Below, one piece after another: positions 12,291-24,080 of a stretch of DNA of 64,000 nucleotides. This DNA is from Cocos nucifera (Eukaryota > Streptophyta > Magnoliopsida > Arecales > Arecaceae), in contig QRFJ01000485.1 in the NCBI GenBank assembly GCA_006176705.1, positions 1 to 64,000 of the forward strand, read 5' to 3'. The notes under the pieces are model-generated. The model was not told where the DNA came from and did not search any database. It saw nothing but the letters and a program-made list of their open reading frames with translations. The position numbers and the translations under genes are program-made. The number at the start of each line of letters is the position of its first letter. Position 1 is the first letter of the stretch.

Positions 12291-13240
12291 TTTCAAACAG
12301 CCAAAGAACTTCTACTAGATTGCTAAATGTTAATAGGCATTTGAAGAACTCAAGAGCTACCTCAGCTCGCCTCCCTTATTAGCAAAGCCTGAACTTGAAG
12401 AAGGATGTTTTTGTACCTGACAGTCTTCCCAATGGCCCTTACGATAGTCCTAGTCAAGAAAGAGGCGAAAGTGCAGTAGCTGATCTACTACATAAGCCAA
12501 GTCTTGAGGAATGCTGAGACCATGTACACTAAATTAGAAAAATTAACTTATGCTCTACTGATTGCAGTCTGGAGACTTTGACCTTATTTTCAGAGGCATA
12601 CTATAATCCTCTTCACTGATCAACCAATCAAGATAGTTCTTCATCGAATAAATGCCTCTAGAAGAATCGCAAAGTGGGCAATTAAACTTACAAAATTTGA
12701 CATCAACTTTTAACCTCGGCCATCAATCAAAGCTCAAATATTGATAGATTTTGTAGTGGAATGTACTATCCTAGACGAGATCAACTTGAATAAAATAAAA
12801 TCAGCATTCCATGGTCGCAGCCGAGCTCCACTAAAGAAGGGATCGACTTTTCTGAAGGCTTCTAGGCCCTGTATGTGGATGGCTCGTCCAATGCTTCGGG
12901 CGCAGGCGTCGAATTGATCTTGGTACACCCAAAAGGAGTCATTGCCGAATACGTGCTACACTTTGAATTTTCTACAACAAATAATAGGGCTAAATATGAA
13001 GCTCTAATTATGGGATTAAGGATAGCCAAGGAGTTGAAAACAGATTGGCTCCAAGTTTATAATGATTTCCAACTGATGGTCGGATAAGTTAGTGGTAACT
13101 ATGAAGCTCGAGGAAAAAACATGATAAAATATCTCAAGAAAGTGAAGAACTTGACTCTGACCTTTGTCAGTTTTAGCATTCGGTAGATTTCGAGAGCAGA
13201 AAATGCCAAAGCCGACCTTTTTCTAAATTGGCCATATTAA
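12291..13240 (+). pseudogene. G1a tandem RNase H domains, broken
   Basis: The first RNase H (about 12300-12720) is recognisable only in fragments, such as YISQVLRNAETMYTKLEKLTY and LYYFQRHT-like segments. The second (about 12860-13240) starts ALYVDGSSNASGAGVELI and holds FEFSTTNNRAKYEALIMGLRIAKE. A second, YVDGSSN-type RNase H after the normal one is characteristic of the Tat lineage of Ty3/gypsy. The end carries AENAKADLF near 13198-13224. Stops occur between the segments. Confidence 0.8.
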
Positions 13241-14560
13241 CTCCAACCAAACTGCCTAAGGAAGTTTTCTTTGAAGTTCTAAAATGCCCAAGTTTGGAAG
13301 AATCATAGTCTATGATGCAAGTCGAGCATGAGTCGAGCTGGATTGATCCACTAGTCACTTACCTCAAAGTCAGAGTTTTATCTCATGATCCAAAAGAAAC
13401 TCAAAAATTAAGAAATCAAGCCTTTCAGTATGTTCTATATGAGGCCAAGTTATATAAAAGATTGTATTCTTTGCCACTTTTAAAATATCTCCAGCCTTTC
13501 GAAGTCGACTTTGCATTATAAAAAGTGCATGAAGAAATCTACAAAAGTCATCTGGGGGCCAGGTCCTTATCTCATAAACTACTTCGATAAAATTACTATT
13601 GATCGATGATGTACCATGATTCTATGGAGTATGTCAGAAAGTGCGACCGATGTCAAAGAAATATGAACATTCAAAGACAACTGATCTCTGAGCTTACACC
13701 TTTGAGCGTCCCATGGCCATTTGCACAATGGGGAATGAACATACTCGGGCCCTTTTTCATGACGTCTGGATAGCGAAAGTTCCTTCTGGTGGCAATTGAT
13801 TACTTCACAAAATGGATCGAGGCTGAACCTTTGGCAAAGATCACTGAAGCCAAAGTATAGGACTTTGTCTGAAAGTCAATTATCTATAGATTTAGCCTAC
13901 CTCAGACTCTCATAATAGATAATGGATGATAGTTTACCGAAATAAAATTTGTCGAGTTCTATGAAGACTTAAATATCTTCCATAATTTTACATCAGTAGC
14001 CCATCCATCAGCTAACGATGAGGCTGAGGTAAACAACAGAATTTTGTTGCAAGATATTAAAATAAGACTTGAGAAAGCAAAAGAAACTTGGATAGACAAA
14101 CTTTATCATGTACTTTGGATATAGCGAATTATTTAAAGATTGCCAATTGGGGAGACTCCATTCGTCTTGGCCTTTGGAATAGAGGCAGTCATCCTAATAG
14201 AGCTTAAACTTTCATCGGCATGAGTTGTGGCATTCAATGAGTAGCAGAACTCATAGGATCTTAGGACTAACCTCGACTTGTTAGAAGAGGAAAAAGAAGA
14301 AGCTCAAGTTCGGATGGCAACCTACAAGTAGAAAGTAGCTCGCTACTACAACTCCAAGGTCAAAGGCAAAGTATTCAAAGTAGGAGACTTGATACTTCGA
14401 TGAGCAGCTATTTTACAATCTCAAAATCAAGAAAAATTTGCACCAAATTGGAAAGACCCATATGCAGTCAAGAAGGTCGTCTGGCCTAGAACTTATTACT
14501 TGAAGAAGCTCAGAGAAGCAATACTCCTGCGATCCTAGAATTTGAAGAACTTGTGAATGT
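13241..14560 (+). pseudogene. G1a integrase, broken
   Basis: The zinc-binding part is visible near 13525-13680 (HLGARSLSHK and CDRCQRN). The catalytic core follows: FLLVAIDYFTKWIEAEPL near 13783-13833, IIDNG near 13915, and DEAEVNNRILLQDIKIRLE near 14020-14075. The first catalytic aspartate is lost (MNILGP where G1b has MDILGS); the second aspartate and the glutamate remain. The C-terminal part (FVLAFGIEAVIPIELKL) ends near 14560 with AT-rich sequence beyond. Multiple stops occur. Confidence 0.8.
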
Positions 14561-14639
14561 ATTACCAATAATTTTATCTTAATAAAATTCTCTTTTTTTA
14601 ATATCTCTATCTTTTGGTGCAAAATTAAACAATGACAGG

Positions 14640-15840
14640 GAATGACTTAACCGAACTTCATTCTTAAATAAAGATGAAGACCTCTAGTTATTTAAGATAG
14701 GAGGAGGAGAAAGGCCCTTTCAACGGTCCTTTTGAGCCCCTACTGCCCTATTAAGAAAAGGAGGAGAACCTCATTCTAACTTGAGCAAAGCAAAAATCTC
14801 TAGCTATTTAAGCTAGAAGGAGGGAGAGGCCCTTTCAATGGCCCTTTTGTGCCCCCACTATCCTATCAGAAATAGGAGAAGAACCTCATCCTAACTTGAG
14901 CAAAGCAAAGATCTTCGATTATTTAAGCTAGGACGAGGAGAGAAGCCCTTTCAATGGCTCTTTTGTATCCCCACTATCCTGTTAGGAACAAGAGGAGAAC
15001 CTTGTCCTAACTTAAGCTAAACGAAGACCTTCGATTATGTAAGATAGGAGGAGGAGAGAGGTTCTTTCAACGGCCCTATTGTACACCTATTGCTATGTTG
15101 CAAACAGGAGGAGAACCTCATCCCAACATGAGGAAAACGAAGACCTCCGATTATGTAAGATAAGAGAAGAGGAGAGGCCCTTTCAACGGTCCTTTGGAGT
15201 CCCTACTGTCCTATTAGGAATAGGAGGAGAATCTCGTTCTAACTTAAGCAAAGCAAAACCTCTGATTATTTAAGCCAGGAGGAGGGAGAGGCCCTTTCAA
15301 TGGCTCTTTTGTGCCACCACTATCCTATTAGGAATAGAAGGAGAACCTCATCCTAACTTGACCAAAATAAAGACCATTTATTTAAGCCAAGAGGAGGAAG
15401 AGCCCTTTCAACGGCCTTTTTGTGCCTCCATGTCCTATTAGGAATAAGAGGAGAACCTCATCCTAACTTGAGCAAGATGAAGACCTCCGATTATGTAAGA
15501 CAAGAGGAGGGGAGAAGCCCTTTCAACAGCCCTATCACGCCCTTACTACCATGTTGGAAATAGGAGGAGAACCTCATCCCAACCTGAGCAAAGCGAAGAC
15601 CTCCAGTTATGTAAGACAAGAGGGGGGAGAGGCCCTTTCAACGGTCTTTTTGTGCCTCTACTATCCTATTAGGAATGGAAGGAGAACCTCATTCTAATGT
15701 GAGCAAGAACTAATTATGTCAGGAATAGAAAAAGAACCTCATCTTGATAAGGGGACAAAAGAAAAATAACTAAGTTAGAAATGGAAGGATAACCTTGTCC
15801 TGGCATAGGCAAAGATCTTTGGTTATAAAAAGATAGAGAA
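14640..15840. repeat. 115-bp tandem array between pol and the antisense gene (G1a)
   Basis: The marker GAACCTCAT, or a close variant, recurs at 14766, 14881, 14998, 15113, 15229, 15343, 15453, 15569 and 15684, a spacing of 110-117 bp. Each unit holds a purine-rich AGGAGGAGAGAGGCCC block and CCCTTTCAACGGCCCTTTTG. Several units include TTATTTAAG. The flanks (14640-14760, 15700-15840) carry degraded units. The same family, same period and same relative place occur in G1b at 48113-49060. No coding potential. Confidence 0.93.
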
Positions 15841-15949
15841 AAATCAATTCTCAACAATCATTTCAATAAAAGATAAGGCAAAGAAAATAGAAAAAATAAT
15901 GAACATCAAATCCACACCAAGCAAAAAAGATGATTGAAGAAAATATTGA

Positions 15950-15955
15950 TTTATT
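15950..15955 (-). terminator. Poly(A) signal of the G1a antisense gene
   Basis: AATAAA on the - strand, about 220 bp beyond the antisense stop codon. The preceding GGACCTCTGC...TTGTAATGAA matches the 3' flank of the G1b copy, which also leads to AATAAA (48004). The stretch 15841-16175 is the presumed 3' UTR and holds a diverged ~170-bp tandem duplication (about 15890-16060 and 16061-16165). Confidence 0.55.
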
Positions 15956-17089
15956 GAAGTCGAGGTTCATTACAAAGCAGAGGTCCGCAAGACCATTTAC
16001 ACAAAAAAAGAGAAGAAAGAAAAAGAAGGAAAGAAAGGAAGATTGAGCTATTGACAAACATTCAACCCACATAAAGTGAAAGTGAGAAAAATATCATTCT
16101 ATTAAAATCAAAGTTAGGTACAAAATAAAGGTTTGCAAGATTGGTTACAAAGATAAGAAAGAAAAAGCCTAAGTTCTAAGAGGGATCTGATTCCTCAGAC
16201 TTTGGACTGCAAGCCATCACCAAAGATTCTTCAGGATGGCAATCTCTTCCTCGAGCTCCTTTCTCCTTATCAAGTTGTCGTGGAACATCCTATCAGCTCT
16301 TTGATAGTTTTCTTCTAATGCTTGCAGTCTTTTTCTCAGAACTTCTGATTCAGCTTCAGCATCCTTGATAGCTTGCTATTCACAAACCAACTGAAGCTTC
16401 AATCACTGAACTTTGGCTTTCTCAATCCCAATCAATTCTAAGAGTTCGCCTACGATCCTCTTTAAAGAGATAATCTCCTCTGACTCCCTACTTGTGCTAG
16501 ATCGATAACCATCAGTAAGCTGCTGTTGAAGTCGAGCCACCTCATTGTTAGCAGCTTTGAGCTATTGCTCAAGCTTGGATATCCTCCCACACCAGCCTAA
16601 TCGGTAGGTCTCATAGGCATACTCGGCATTGTATAGCTACTTCTGGGGTGTAGAAAATCTCTGAGATCAATCCCATTCGTACTAGGCTTTGTCGAAAGAC
16701 CATGGCGAATTTTCCTCCAATAGTTGAATTTTTTCTTTCGCCACCTTAAGCTGAACTTCGAGGGAGCTGACCTTCACAGTTGACAACCAGGACTTATCAC
16801 TGGTGCTTTTTCTAAGTTCGGCCAACTCTTTCTCCAAGTTATCTTTTTTTATATTGAAGCTTATTAAATCTTTTATGTGTAATTTGCGAAGGCGAGTGAC
16901 CTCAATCGTCGCTTTCGAAGCATTTTTTCTTGATCTCTGAAGCTCATTTTCTATCTTCTTCAACTTCTTCTTCAGGTGATGGATTTTTTTCTTTAAATTT
17001 TTGATTATGGGTCTTAGAGGGATACCTTGCGATAGTGGCTCGACATCAGCTAGAGATGACTGGCCTGGACTATGATCACTAGAAGGATT

Positions 17090-17204
17090 CTAAACAACAT
17101 CCATCATGACACAAGTGTAAAGAAAAGAAAGTTCATTTTCATTTCTCAAAATATTTAGCATATAAAAAAAAAGAAAAGTACAAGTTGACAAAAAGTTTTT
17201 AGAC
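17090..17204 (-). other. Intron 3 of the G1a antisense gene (115 bp)
   Basis: The donor is CCGACCGAG|GTCTAAAAAC and the acceptor GATGTTGTTTAG|AATCCTTCTAGTG. The G1b copy has CTGCCCGAG|GTCTAGAATT and GCATGGTTTAG|AATGCTCTTG. Reading through would meet a stop right after the donor; splicing joins two open frames. Confidence 0.8.
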
Positions 17205-17785
17205 CTCGGTCGGTATAGAAGCAGGCGAGGTTAGTGCATTCTTTGTAACTCAGGCTCAAGGATGAACTCAGGAGCTTCGGCTGTAGGTTCGGGAGCATCC
17301 AAGGCAGATTTGGTAGTAGGAGAGGTAGCACCAATATTAGAGGGACCAGCTTCTTCGCTGGGTTTGTCTATCTAAAGGTCAATGTCTACCTTTGGAAAAT
17401 TCTTCGTGACCCTCCTCATGCAGATCTCGAACCCCTTCAAAAAAGTTTTCTGGACGATAGCGATCTTGATGTCCTCCATAGCTTTGGAAGACTTGAAGGC
17501 TTTGACAGCCCGCTCCCATTCAACGCCAACCATCTCTTCTAGCTTCTTCTTCTTCTCTTTTGCAAGAGTCAAAGTAGACTTCAGTCCCGCAAAATCCTCT
17601 TCTTCTCTCCATAATGCCTGCCTAAGGCGCTTGACTTTTGTAGTTTGTATCTTGGAGGCCACCTTTAAGCAATCGACCTCGGCCCAAACCCTCTTAGTCT
17701 TCACCTGAGCCTCCTAAAGAAATTTGGAAGCCTCAATCTGGTGAAGAGCAGCTGCCTTCGAATGGGCAAATAAGTAATGCCCCAG

Positions 17786-17862
17786 CTATAGGATGGAAAG
17801 AAATTGAGTCAGAACTTCGAAAGTGCATCCTTCATTCGAACAAGTTCGAAAAAGTTAGTTAC
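17786..17862 (-). other. Intron 2 of the G1a antisense gene (77 bp)
   Basis: The donor is CTACCTCGAG|GTAACTAAC and the acceptor CCATCCTATAG|CTGGGGCATTAC. The G1b counterpart is CTACCTTGAG|GTAGTCTTT and CCTATCATAG|CTCGGGCATTAT. The encoded exon ends are alike on both sides. Confidence 0.8.
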
Positions 17863-18294
17863 CTCGAGGTAGGCAGCGAAGGATTCATCAAACCTCTTTG
17901 CATCCTCTTTCTGGACCATTTTGTTAATAATGTATGGGAGAATACTACCCCACATTAGAGATTGGATGACCTCCTAGTCATCCAAAGAATTCTACTCCAG
18001 ACCAGAGCTCTCGCCGTTAGAGCACCCAACCTTCCTCCTGACCTTCTTGATGATAGAATTTTTCTCTTTTTTCTTCCTCTTCTCAAAAACTTCCCCCCGT
18101 TCAAGAGATGTGGAGGAAGCAGCTTCATTAGGCAAGGCTAGACTTGGTGCTGCCATGTTGGATTCTGGGAGGGGTGTTGCCTAGATTGGCACAACTGGGA
18201 TCGGCTCTTCGACACGAGCCTTCGATAGAGCCGCCCTTCTTCTTGAGGGACTTAATCCCCTTCACCAAATAATTTCACTCCTTGGAAGTCATTT

Positions 18295-18364
18295 CTATGA
18301 TAGAAAAGTTAATGTCAAAAAAGGAAAGGAGACCATGTACAATTGGCAGATCACAGAAGACTAC
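18295..18364 (-). other. Intron 1 of the G1a antisense gene (70 bp)
   Basis: The donor is CCGACAG|GTAGTCTTCT and the acceptor TTTTCTATCATAG|AAATGACTTCCAAGG on the - strand. The G1b copy has CCGATAG|GTAGTCTTAT and CCTTTACAG|ATATGACTTCTGAAG. The exon bases and splice sites are conserved while the interior differs. Confidence 0.75.
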
Positions 18365-18717
18365 CTGTCGGACTAAGAGGGCTGAGACCAAGGTTGAATG
18401 AGATCTAATCATCCAGGAGTTTGGAAATTGGGGGAGCTGGGTAGTTCTTTAGTTTATCAATCAAGTCCCGATCTTCTTTCTCAAGCCTTGGAGCTCGGTG
18501 GGTTGAATCCCTTATTTTCCCCCAAGAAGAAAGTTTTAGTTCTAAGAAAGGATACGAAACAAAAAAGAACTTTTCCTTCCAATTGTGAATGAAAGATGGG
18601 GCACCTTTGAGCAATCCCTTCTTGCTGAACTGGGAAGACACATACTACCAATCTTTGGTGGTCGGGTGGTGTTTGAAGGTGAAAAAATTATGGAATAGAG
18701 AGATGGTAGGTCGGACA

Positions 18718-20995
18718 TGTTAGATATATGTGCCCTAGAAGCCAGAATTGGCTGACACTTATAATACACTTCTAGGGGCAAAATTATAATTTTGACTATA
18801 ATTAATGAAATGGGTTATTTTCTATCACACATGTGTATTTAGTGTCTGTGATACATCCTTTGAGTTAATGGTAATGATAATTCATATTTTCAAGAGTTGA
18901 AAATTTAAGACGAATAATCATTATTAACTCATAAACAGCTCCCGACCATAGGATCATCACGAGGATGGTGATTGATCCGAAAGGTTGGTGTACGATCGCT
19001 TCTCTTTAGTAGATGAGTCTTGAGTCTACGGTGTGGAGACACCGGAGCGAGAGTACAGGTACTCGTTAGAGAACGAGGGCACTGAGCGTGACCACCTCGA
19101 GTAGTCATTAGGAAGTCTACCTTCTCGTCAATGACTGACTCGATGCTGCAGTAGTGTGTCTGTTCTTTAACCTGAGATGCATCGGCAGTTCACCTTGAGG
19201 GTGTTATAGTTTGACTACACCATTACTCGGTCTCCTAGCCATATGGAACCCTGAGGTGTATGTTGGCTATGACATGTTCATTGTAGGAACTGGATTGCAT
19301 CAAGATGGAATCTATCTACCTCGGTGGTAGAGGAGCAGCCCTATGATGATCATGAGAATCAAGTCCTGAAGCCCATGGCCATGGCAGAGTGAAATAATAG
19401 AAAGAGTTTCTATTCAGATTTTCACATTGGACTCGAATCGAATGATTACATCATATGACAGAGACTAGGGTTTGACGAGTTCACCTTAACCCTAATCTGA
19501 TCGGGGCTCAAGATAGAAGAACTTAATCACACAGGTAGCTGCACCAAGAGGTTCGCATTCAGCTCTGATGGGTTGCCACCATATACTGCTAGGTGTCACT
19601 GGTGGATTTTGGGAGCAATTAGAATGATTTAGATGATCGATCATTCTAGCTGTTCGAATCAGAAGAGTTCTGATCCATCGAAAGGAGTTTCGATGATGTC
19701 TATGATAGAGATCATGACATATCCCATTACCATACAGAACTGAACCTAACTGGGTCACACAAACAAGGGTTTGAATCTGGTGATCATCAATTGAACTGAT
19801 CTAGTTCAATTGATCTGAATGAGATTCAATTAGGTTCAAGGAAATCGTGCTAGCACTCGATTGAACCTAACGTTCTTCTTTTACTATCATAAATAAGTTG
19901 TCCTGACTGAGCCAAAGGAGTTTGTGCTCAATCAGAGGCCTTCATATGGTCTGACTGGAGGTTGTCCAAGTCAGAAAAAGGTTGTCTTATTTTGTAGGAC
20001 ATTACCTGCCATTTTTGGTCACCTGCCATTTCTTGTTCTTTGACTTTGGTCAAAAGTCTACCTTTGACTGGTCAAACATTGACCATTGACACTTTGACTT
20101 TTGACCACATGTCATGCACCTATTGGAGAGCTGGTGGGGGCCTGTCCCCCTGCCAGAACCTGGCAAGGAGAAGGGCGCACGCCAAGGTGGCGTGAGCCCA
20201 AGTAGGAGGCGCCTAGGAGTCCTTGTTGGACAAGGACTCCACCTCCCTTTTGGATTCCAATCAGAGTTCTACTAAGAATCCAGTTTGACTGGTCTTAGGC
20301 GCCCTCTAAGGAGGAATCCAGGGGTCTCTATTCCAACCAATCAGATTTAGATCTGATTTCACAAAGGGTTGTGATTGGTTGAGAGGAAGAGGAGTTGGAT
20401 CACAAGAGGTCTATAAATAAGACCCTACGCCCAACCCTAATCCTAAGTCTAAGTGAATGCTATTAGACACGCCCCAAGGCTGCCTCTCCCCTCCTTCTCC
20501 ATGCCATAGCTTCTTCTCCCCTTGCTCTCCACGTCCAAAAGGTGTTTTGGACTTTGGTTGGTGCGATTCAGATCAAGGAAAGGCGATCAAAAGCAAGAAG
20601 GCTGCGCTGCTGCAAAAGGACGACTGCAGATCTTCAAAAGAGTTTTGAAGATCCTCCAGATCAGATCCAGATCTGATTTTTGGAGGTGTGATAGAGAAGA
20701 AGAGGATCTCTAGATCCAACCCGAGTGGATATCGGTAGAGGCCAGGCGCTTGCGTGGCTAAGATCCAGAACCTTCCGCTGCAATCAGGATCATCTACAGG
20801 GTAATAGGATTACCCAAATCAGGTAAATTAAATTTGATTTAATTTATCTTATTTTATTTTATTTATTAAAATAATAAGAATCAGATCTAAAATATATCAA
20901 GATCTGATTGAGATCAAGAGAAAATTTTTGAAATATATCTCTTGATCTAATCAGATCTGGACGAACCTGGACCGGGAAATCAGGATTTCCCTTCA
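18718..20995 (+). repeat. C1a 5' LTR (2278 bp)
   Basis: It runs from TGTTAGATATATGTGCCC to GGATTTCCCTTCA. Compared with the 3' LTR (26386-28675) I see only scattered substitutions and short indels. The open stretch on the - strand at 19492-19758 is repeated in every C1 LTR copy and is not regarded as a gene. Confidence 0.93.
20412..20419 (+). promoter_or_regulatory. TATA box of the C1a 5' LTR
   Basis: TATAAATA in GGTCTATAAATAAGACC. The same box is in the 3' LTR (28091-28098) and, on the - strand, in the C1b 5' LTR (62731-62738). About 580 bp of LTR follow, so the transcribed R-U5 part is long. Confidence 0.65.
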
Positions 20996-20997
20996 AC

Positions 20998-21014
20998 TGG
21001 TATCAGAGCCATGG
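20998..21014 (+). promoter_or_regulatory. C1a primer binding site (initiator tRNA-Met)
   Basis: TGGTATCAGAGCCATGG lies 2 bp after the LTR. TGGTATCAGAGC is the usual plant copia site complementary to the 3' end of initiator tRNA-Met. The same site is on the - strand in C1b at 62123-62139. Confidence 0.92.
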
Positions 21015-21161
21015 TTCTAAATTATTTAGATCTGATTTTAATTTTATTTTAATTAGAAAATAAAGTGATTTCAGATGTCACATGAGATTGATCAGATCTA
21101 AAATTAGAAAAATTAAAATTAAATTTGGATCTAAGAACATGAAGATATGCATGACTAGTTC

Positions 21162-22161
21162 NNNNNNNNNNNNNNNNNNNNNNNNNNNNNNNNNNNNNNN
21201 NNNNNNNNNNNNNNNNNNNNNNNNNNNNNNNNNNNNNNNNNNNNNNNNNNNNNNNNNNNNNNNNNNNNNNNNNNNNNNNNNNNNNNNNNNNNNNNNNNNN
21301 NNNNNNNNNNNNNNNNNNNNNNNNNNNNNNNNNNNNNNNNNNNNNNNNNNNNNNNNNNNNNNNNNNNNNNNNNNNNNNNNNNNNNNNNNNNNNNNNNNNN
21401 NNNNNNNNNNNNNNNNNNNNNNNNNNNNNNNNNNNNNNNNNNNNNNNNNNNNNNNNNNNNNNNNNNNNNNNNNNNNNNNNNNNNNNNNNNNNNNNNNNNN
21501 NNNNNNNNNNNNNNNNNNNNNNNNNNNNNNNNNNNNNNNNNNNNNNNNNNNNNNNNNNNNNNNNNNNNNNNNNNNNNNNNNNNNNNNNNNNNNNNNNNNN
21601 NNNNNNNNNNNNNNNNNNNNNNNNNNNNNNNNNNNNNNNNNNNNNNNNNNNNNNNNNNNNNNNNNNNNNNNNNNNNNNNNNNNNNNNNNNNNNNNNNNNN
21701 NNNNNNNNNNNNNNNNNNNNNNNNNNNNNNNNNNNNNNNNNNNNNNNNNNNNNNNNNNNNNNNNNNNNNNNNNNNNNNNNNNNNNNNNNNNNNNNNNNNN
21801 NNNNNNNNNNNNNNNNNNNNNNNNNNNNNNNNNNNNNNNNNNNNNNNNNNNNNNNNNNNNNNNNNNNNNNNNNNNNNNNNNNNNNNNNNNNNNNNNNNNN
21901 NNNNNNNNNNNNNNNNNNNNNNNNNNNNNNNNNNNNNNNNNNNNNNNNNNNNNNNNNNNNNNNNNNNNNNNNNNNNNNNNNNNNNNNNNNNNNNNNNNNN
22001 NNNNNNNNNNNNNNNNNNNNNNNNNNNNNNNNNNNNNNNNNNNNNNNNNNNNNNNNNNNNNNNNNNNNNNNNNNNNNNNNNNNNNNNNNNNNNNNNNNNN
22101 NNNNNNNNNNNNNNNNNNNNNNNNNNNNNNNNNNNNNNNNNNNNNNNNNNNNNNNNNNNNN
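21162..22161. other. Assembly gap (1000 N) in the C1a leader
   Basis: Exactly 1000 N, so probably a placeholder length. The bases on both sides match the - strand copy C1b: the last base before the gap corresponds to 61966 and the first after it to 60514. The missing part in C1b (60515-61965) is 1451 bp of A/T-rich untranslated leader. Confidence 0.98.
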
Positions 22162-22420
22162 GAGAATCATTGAACAAGAGTTGTTCACTCATTGGCTAAC
22201 CCATCACCAATAACTGTTAGGTGAGGTGATGAGTCAGTTGGTGAGACCGCACCACCCACTAGAAATCATTAATCATGGAGATTTTTCGCATCTCTACAGA
22301 GGGAGTGTAGGGATCCGAGAAAATAGTGGGAGCTAATTTGTTTAAAAATAAAATCCCTAAATAAATTGGTCAAGTCAAAATTACAGTATCTAACTAGAAT
22401 CTTTGACTCTCTACAGGAAA

Positions 22421-23249
22421 ATGTCTGCGTCCAACCCATTGGCACGTATCCTAGACACACATAGACTGACTGGACCCAATTATAAAGATTGGCTCAGGAA
22501 CTACAAAATTATTTTGGGTTCAGAGAAGTTAACACATGTTTTGGACCAGGACCCTCCCACCTTACCAGCTCGTCCATCCACTGAACAGAGAGCGTCTCTG
22601 GAAAAATGGATTGACGAAGATAATAAGGCCAGATATTACATGTTGGGCTCGATGTCTGATGAGCTCCAGCGCCAACATGAAGATATCGGGACTGCTCGCC
22701 AAATGTTGGCTCACCTGCAGGAGATGTTTGGTGAACAGAGTCGCGCAGCCAAATATCAAGTCACGAAATGACTTTTTAAGGCTAAGATGCGTGATGGGCA
22801 GTCAGTCCAAGATCACTGTCTGACAATGATCAAGGACATGGAAGAGCTTGAGAAGCTCGGTGTGAAGTTGGACTTGGATCTGCAGAACGATATTATTCTG
22901 CAATCCTTGACTGATGCATATGGGCAATTCATCATGAATTACCACATGCATAAACTTCAAAATTCCTTGGCCGAGTTAATGAATATGCTGGTTACCGCTG
23001 AGCTTTCTATGAAAGGTTCTAAAGGCTCAGTTCTTGCTATGGAACGGACTTCTTCCAAAAGAAAGTCTTATGGAAAGAAAAAGAAGTCTGTGAAAAAGCA
23101 AAAGGTGGAAGGATCAAAGAAGAAGAAGGCAGAACCGAAGAAGAAGGTCGATGGCAAAGGAAAGTGTTTCCATTGCAACAGCGACGGCCATTGGAAGCGG
23201 AACTGCCCTACTTACCTGGCCACCCTGAAGAACAAGAAGGAAGGTCCTT
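22421..23249 (+). pseudogene. C1a gag with zinc knuckle, one in-frame stop
   Basis: I choose the ATG at 22421 (MSASNPLARILDTHRLTGPN), which opens the usual copia gag (UBN2/retrotran_gag type) with NYKDWLRNYKIIL and a DEDNKARYYMLGSMS segment. The frame is closed by TGA at 22769-22771 and goes on in the same frame from 22772 (DGQSVQDHCLTMIKDMEEL). A lysine-rich stretch precedes the CCHC knuckle CFHCNSDGHWKRNC near 23167-23208. Apart from the TGA the gag frame is intact. C1b has a 1-bp change at the same spot instead of TGA. Confidence 0.88.
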
Positions 23250-24080
23250 CTGGAGGTATGCTCGTTATTGAGTCTAACCTTACGGTTTCTTCTGCATCCA
23301 GTTGGGTGCTTGACTCTGGTTCTAGTGCTCATCTGTGCACTTCTATGCAGGGTCTTGAGGATAGCAGGAGGCTGAGGGATGGAGACATGATCCTACGCAT
23401 CGGTAATGGAGCAAGAGTTGCTGCAGTAGCCGTGGGAACATACCCTCTTCGATTACCATCTGGTTTAGACTTAGTTTTAAAAGACTGTTATTATGTGCCT
23501 GCAGCTAGCAGGAATTTGATTTCTGTTTCATGCTTAGCACAAGAAGGTTATGTGATCACCTTCTTTAAGGACCATTGTAACATTCTTTATGAAAGAAATA
23601 AAATTGCAAATGGTTTCCTTATTAATGGTCTTTATCAGCTACATATTGATGTACCTGTTTTAACTATCGAGCAAAACGTGAATGCCAAACGACCTAGGGA
23701 TAGTCCAAACGACAGATATCTATGGCACCTGAGATTAGGTCATATAGCAGAAGATAGGATTAACAAATTGGAGAAAAATGGGCTATTGAGTCCATTGACT
23801 TTTGAGTCATATCCAACTTGTGAATCTTGTCTTCAAGGCAAAATGACTAAACTCCCTTTTGTTGGACATGGGGAGAGGGCCACAGATCTCCTTGCCCTAG
23901 TACATACTGATGTGTGCGGCCCATTTGATGTGCCGGCTAGAGGCAATTTTGTCTACTTCATTACCTTTACCGATGATCTGTCTAGGTATGGGTATGTGTA
24001 TCTTATGAGACACAAGTCTGAAGCTTTTGAAAAGTTCAAAGAATTCAGACATGAAGTAGAAAAACAAACTGGAAAAACCC
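23250..24080 (+). pseudogene. C1a protease and first half of integrase
   Basis: It continues the gag frame without a break. The protease active site DSGSSAHLC lies near 23311-23337. The integrase zinc-binding part (LWHLRLGHIAEDRI with CESCLQGK, an HHCC arrangement) spans about 23722-23850. The first catalytic aspartate is in HTDVCGPFDV (near 23905-23934) and the second in ITFTDDLSRYGYVYL. The frame breaks at an A run at 24074-24078, so it ends at 24085 rather than continuing into the rest of integrase. The same break is in C1b. Confidence 0.88.

Noticed and set aside
14640..15840. Regular array that could be taken for a CRISPR
   Set aside because: The period is about 115 bp with no constant repeat/variable spacer pattern; the whole unit is repeated imperfectly, in a plant retrotransposon.
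17382..17708. A 108-residue ORF on the + strand inside G1a
   Set aside because: It is the shadow of exon 3 of the antisense gene; the - strand frame is the one conserved in G1b.
19492..19758. An 88-residue ORF beginning MTQLGSVLYGNG, repeated at 27165-27431, 55200-55433 and 63397-63663
   Set aside because: It is repeated only because it lies in copies of the C1 LTR. It resembles no protein I know, is interrupted in one copy, and runs against the element.
21049..22192. Very long open frames on both strands
   Set aside because: They run through 1000 N and are artefacts of the gap.
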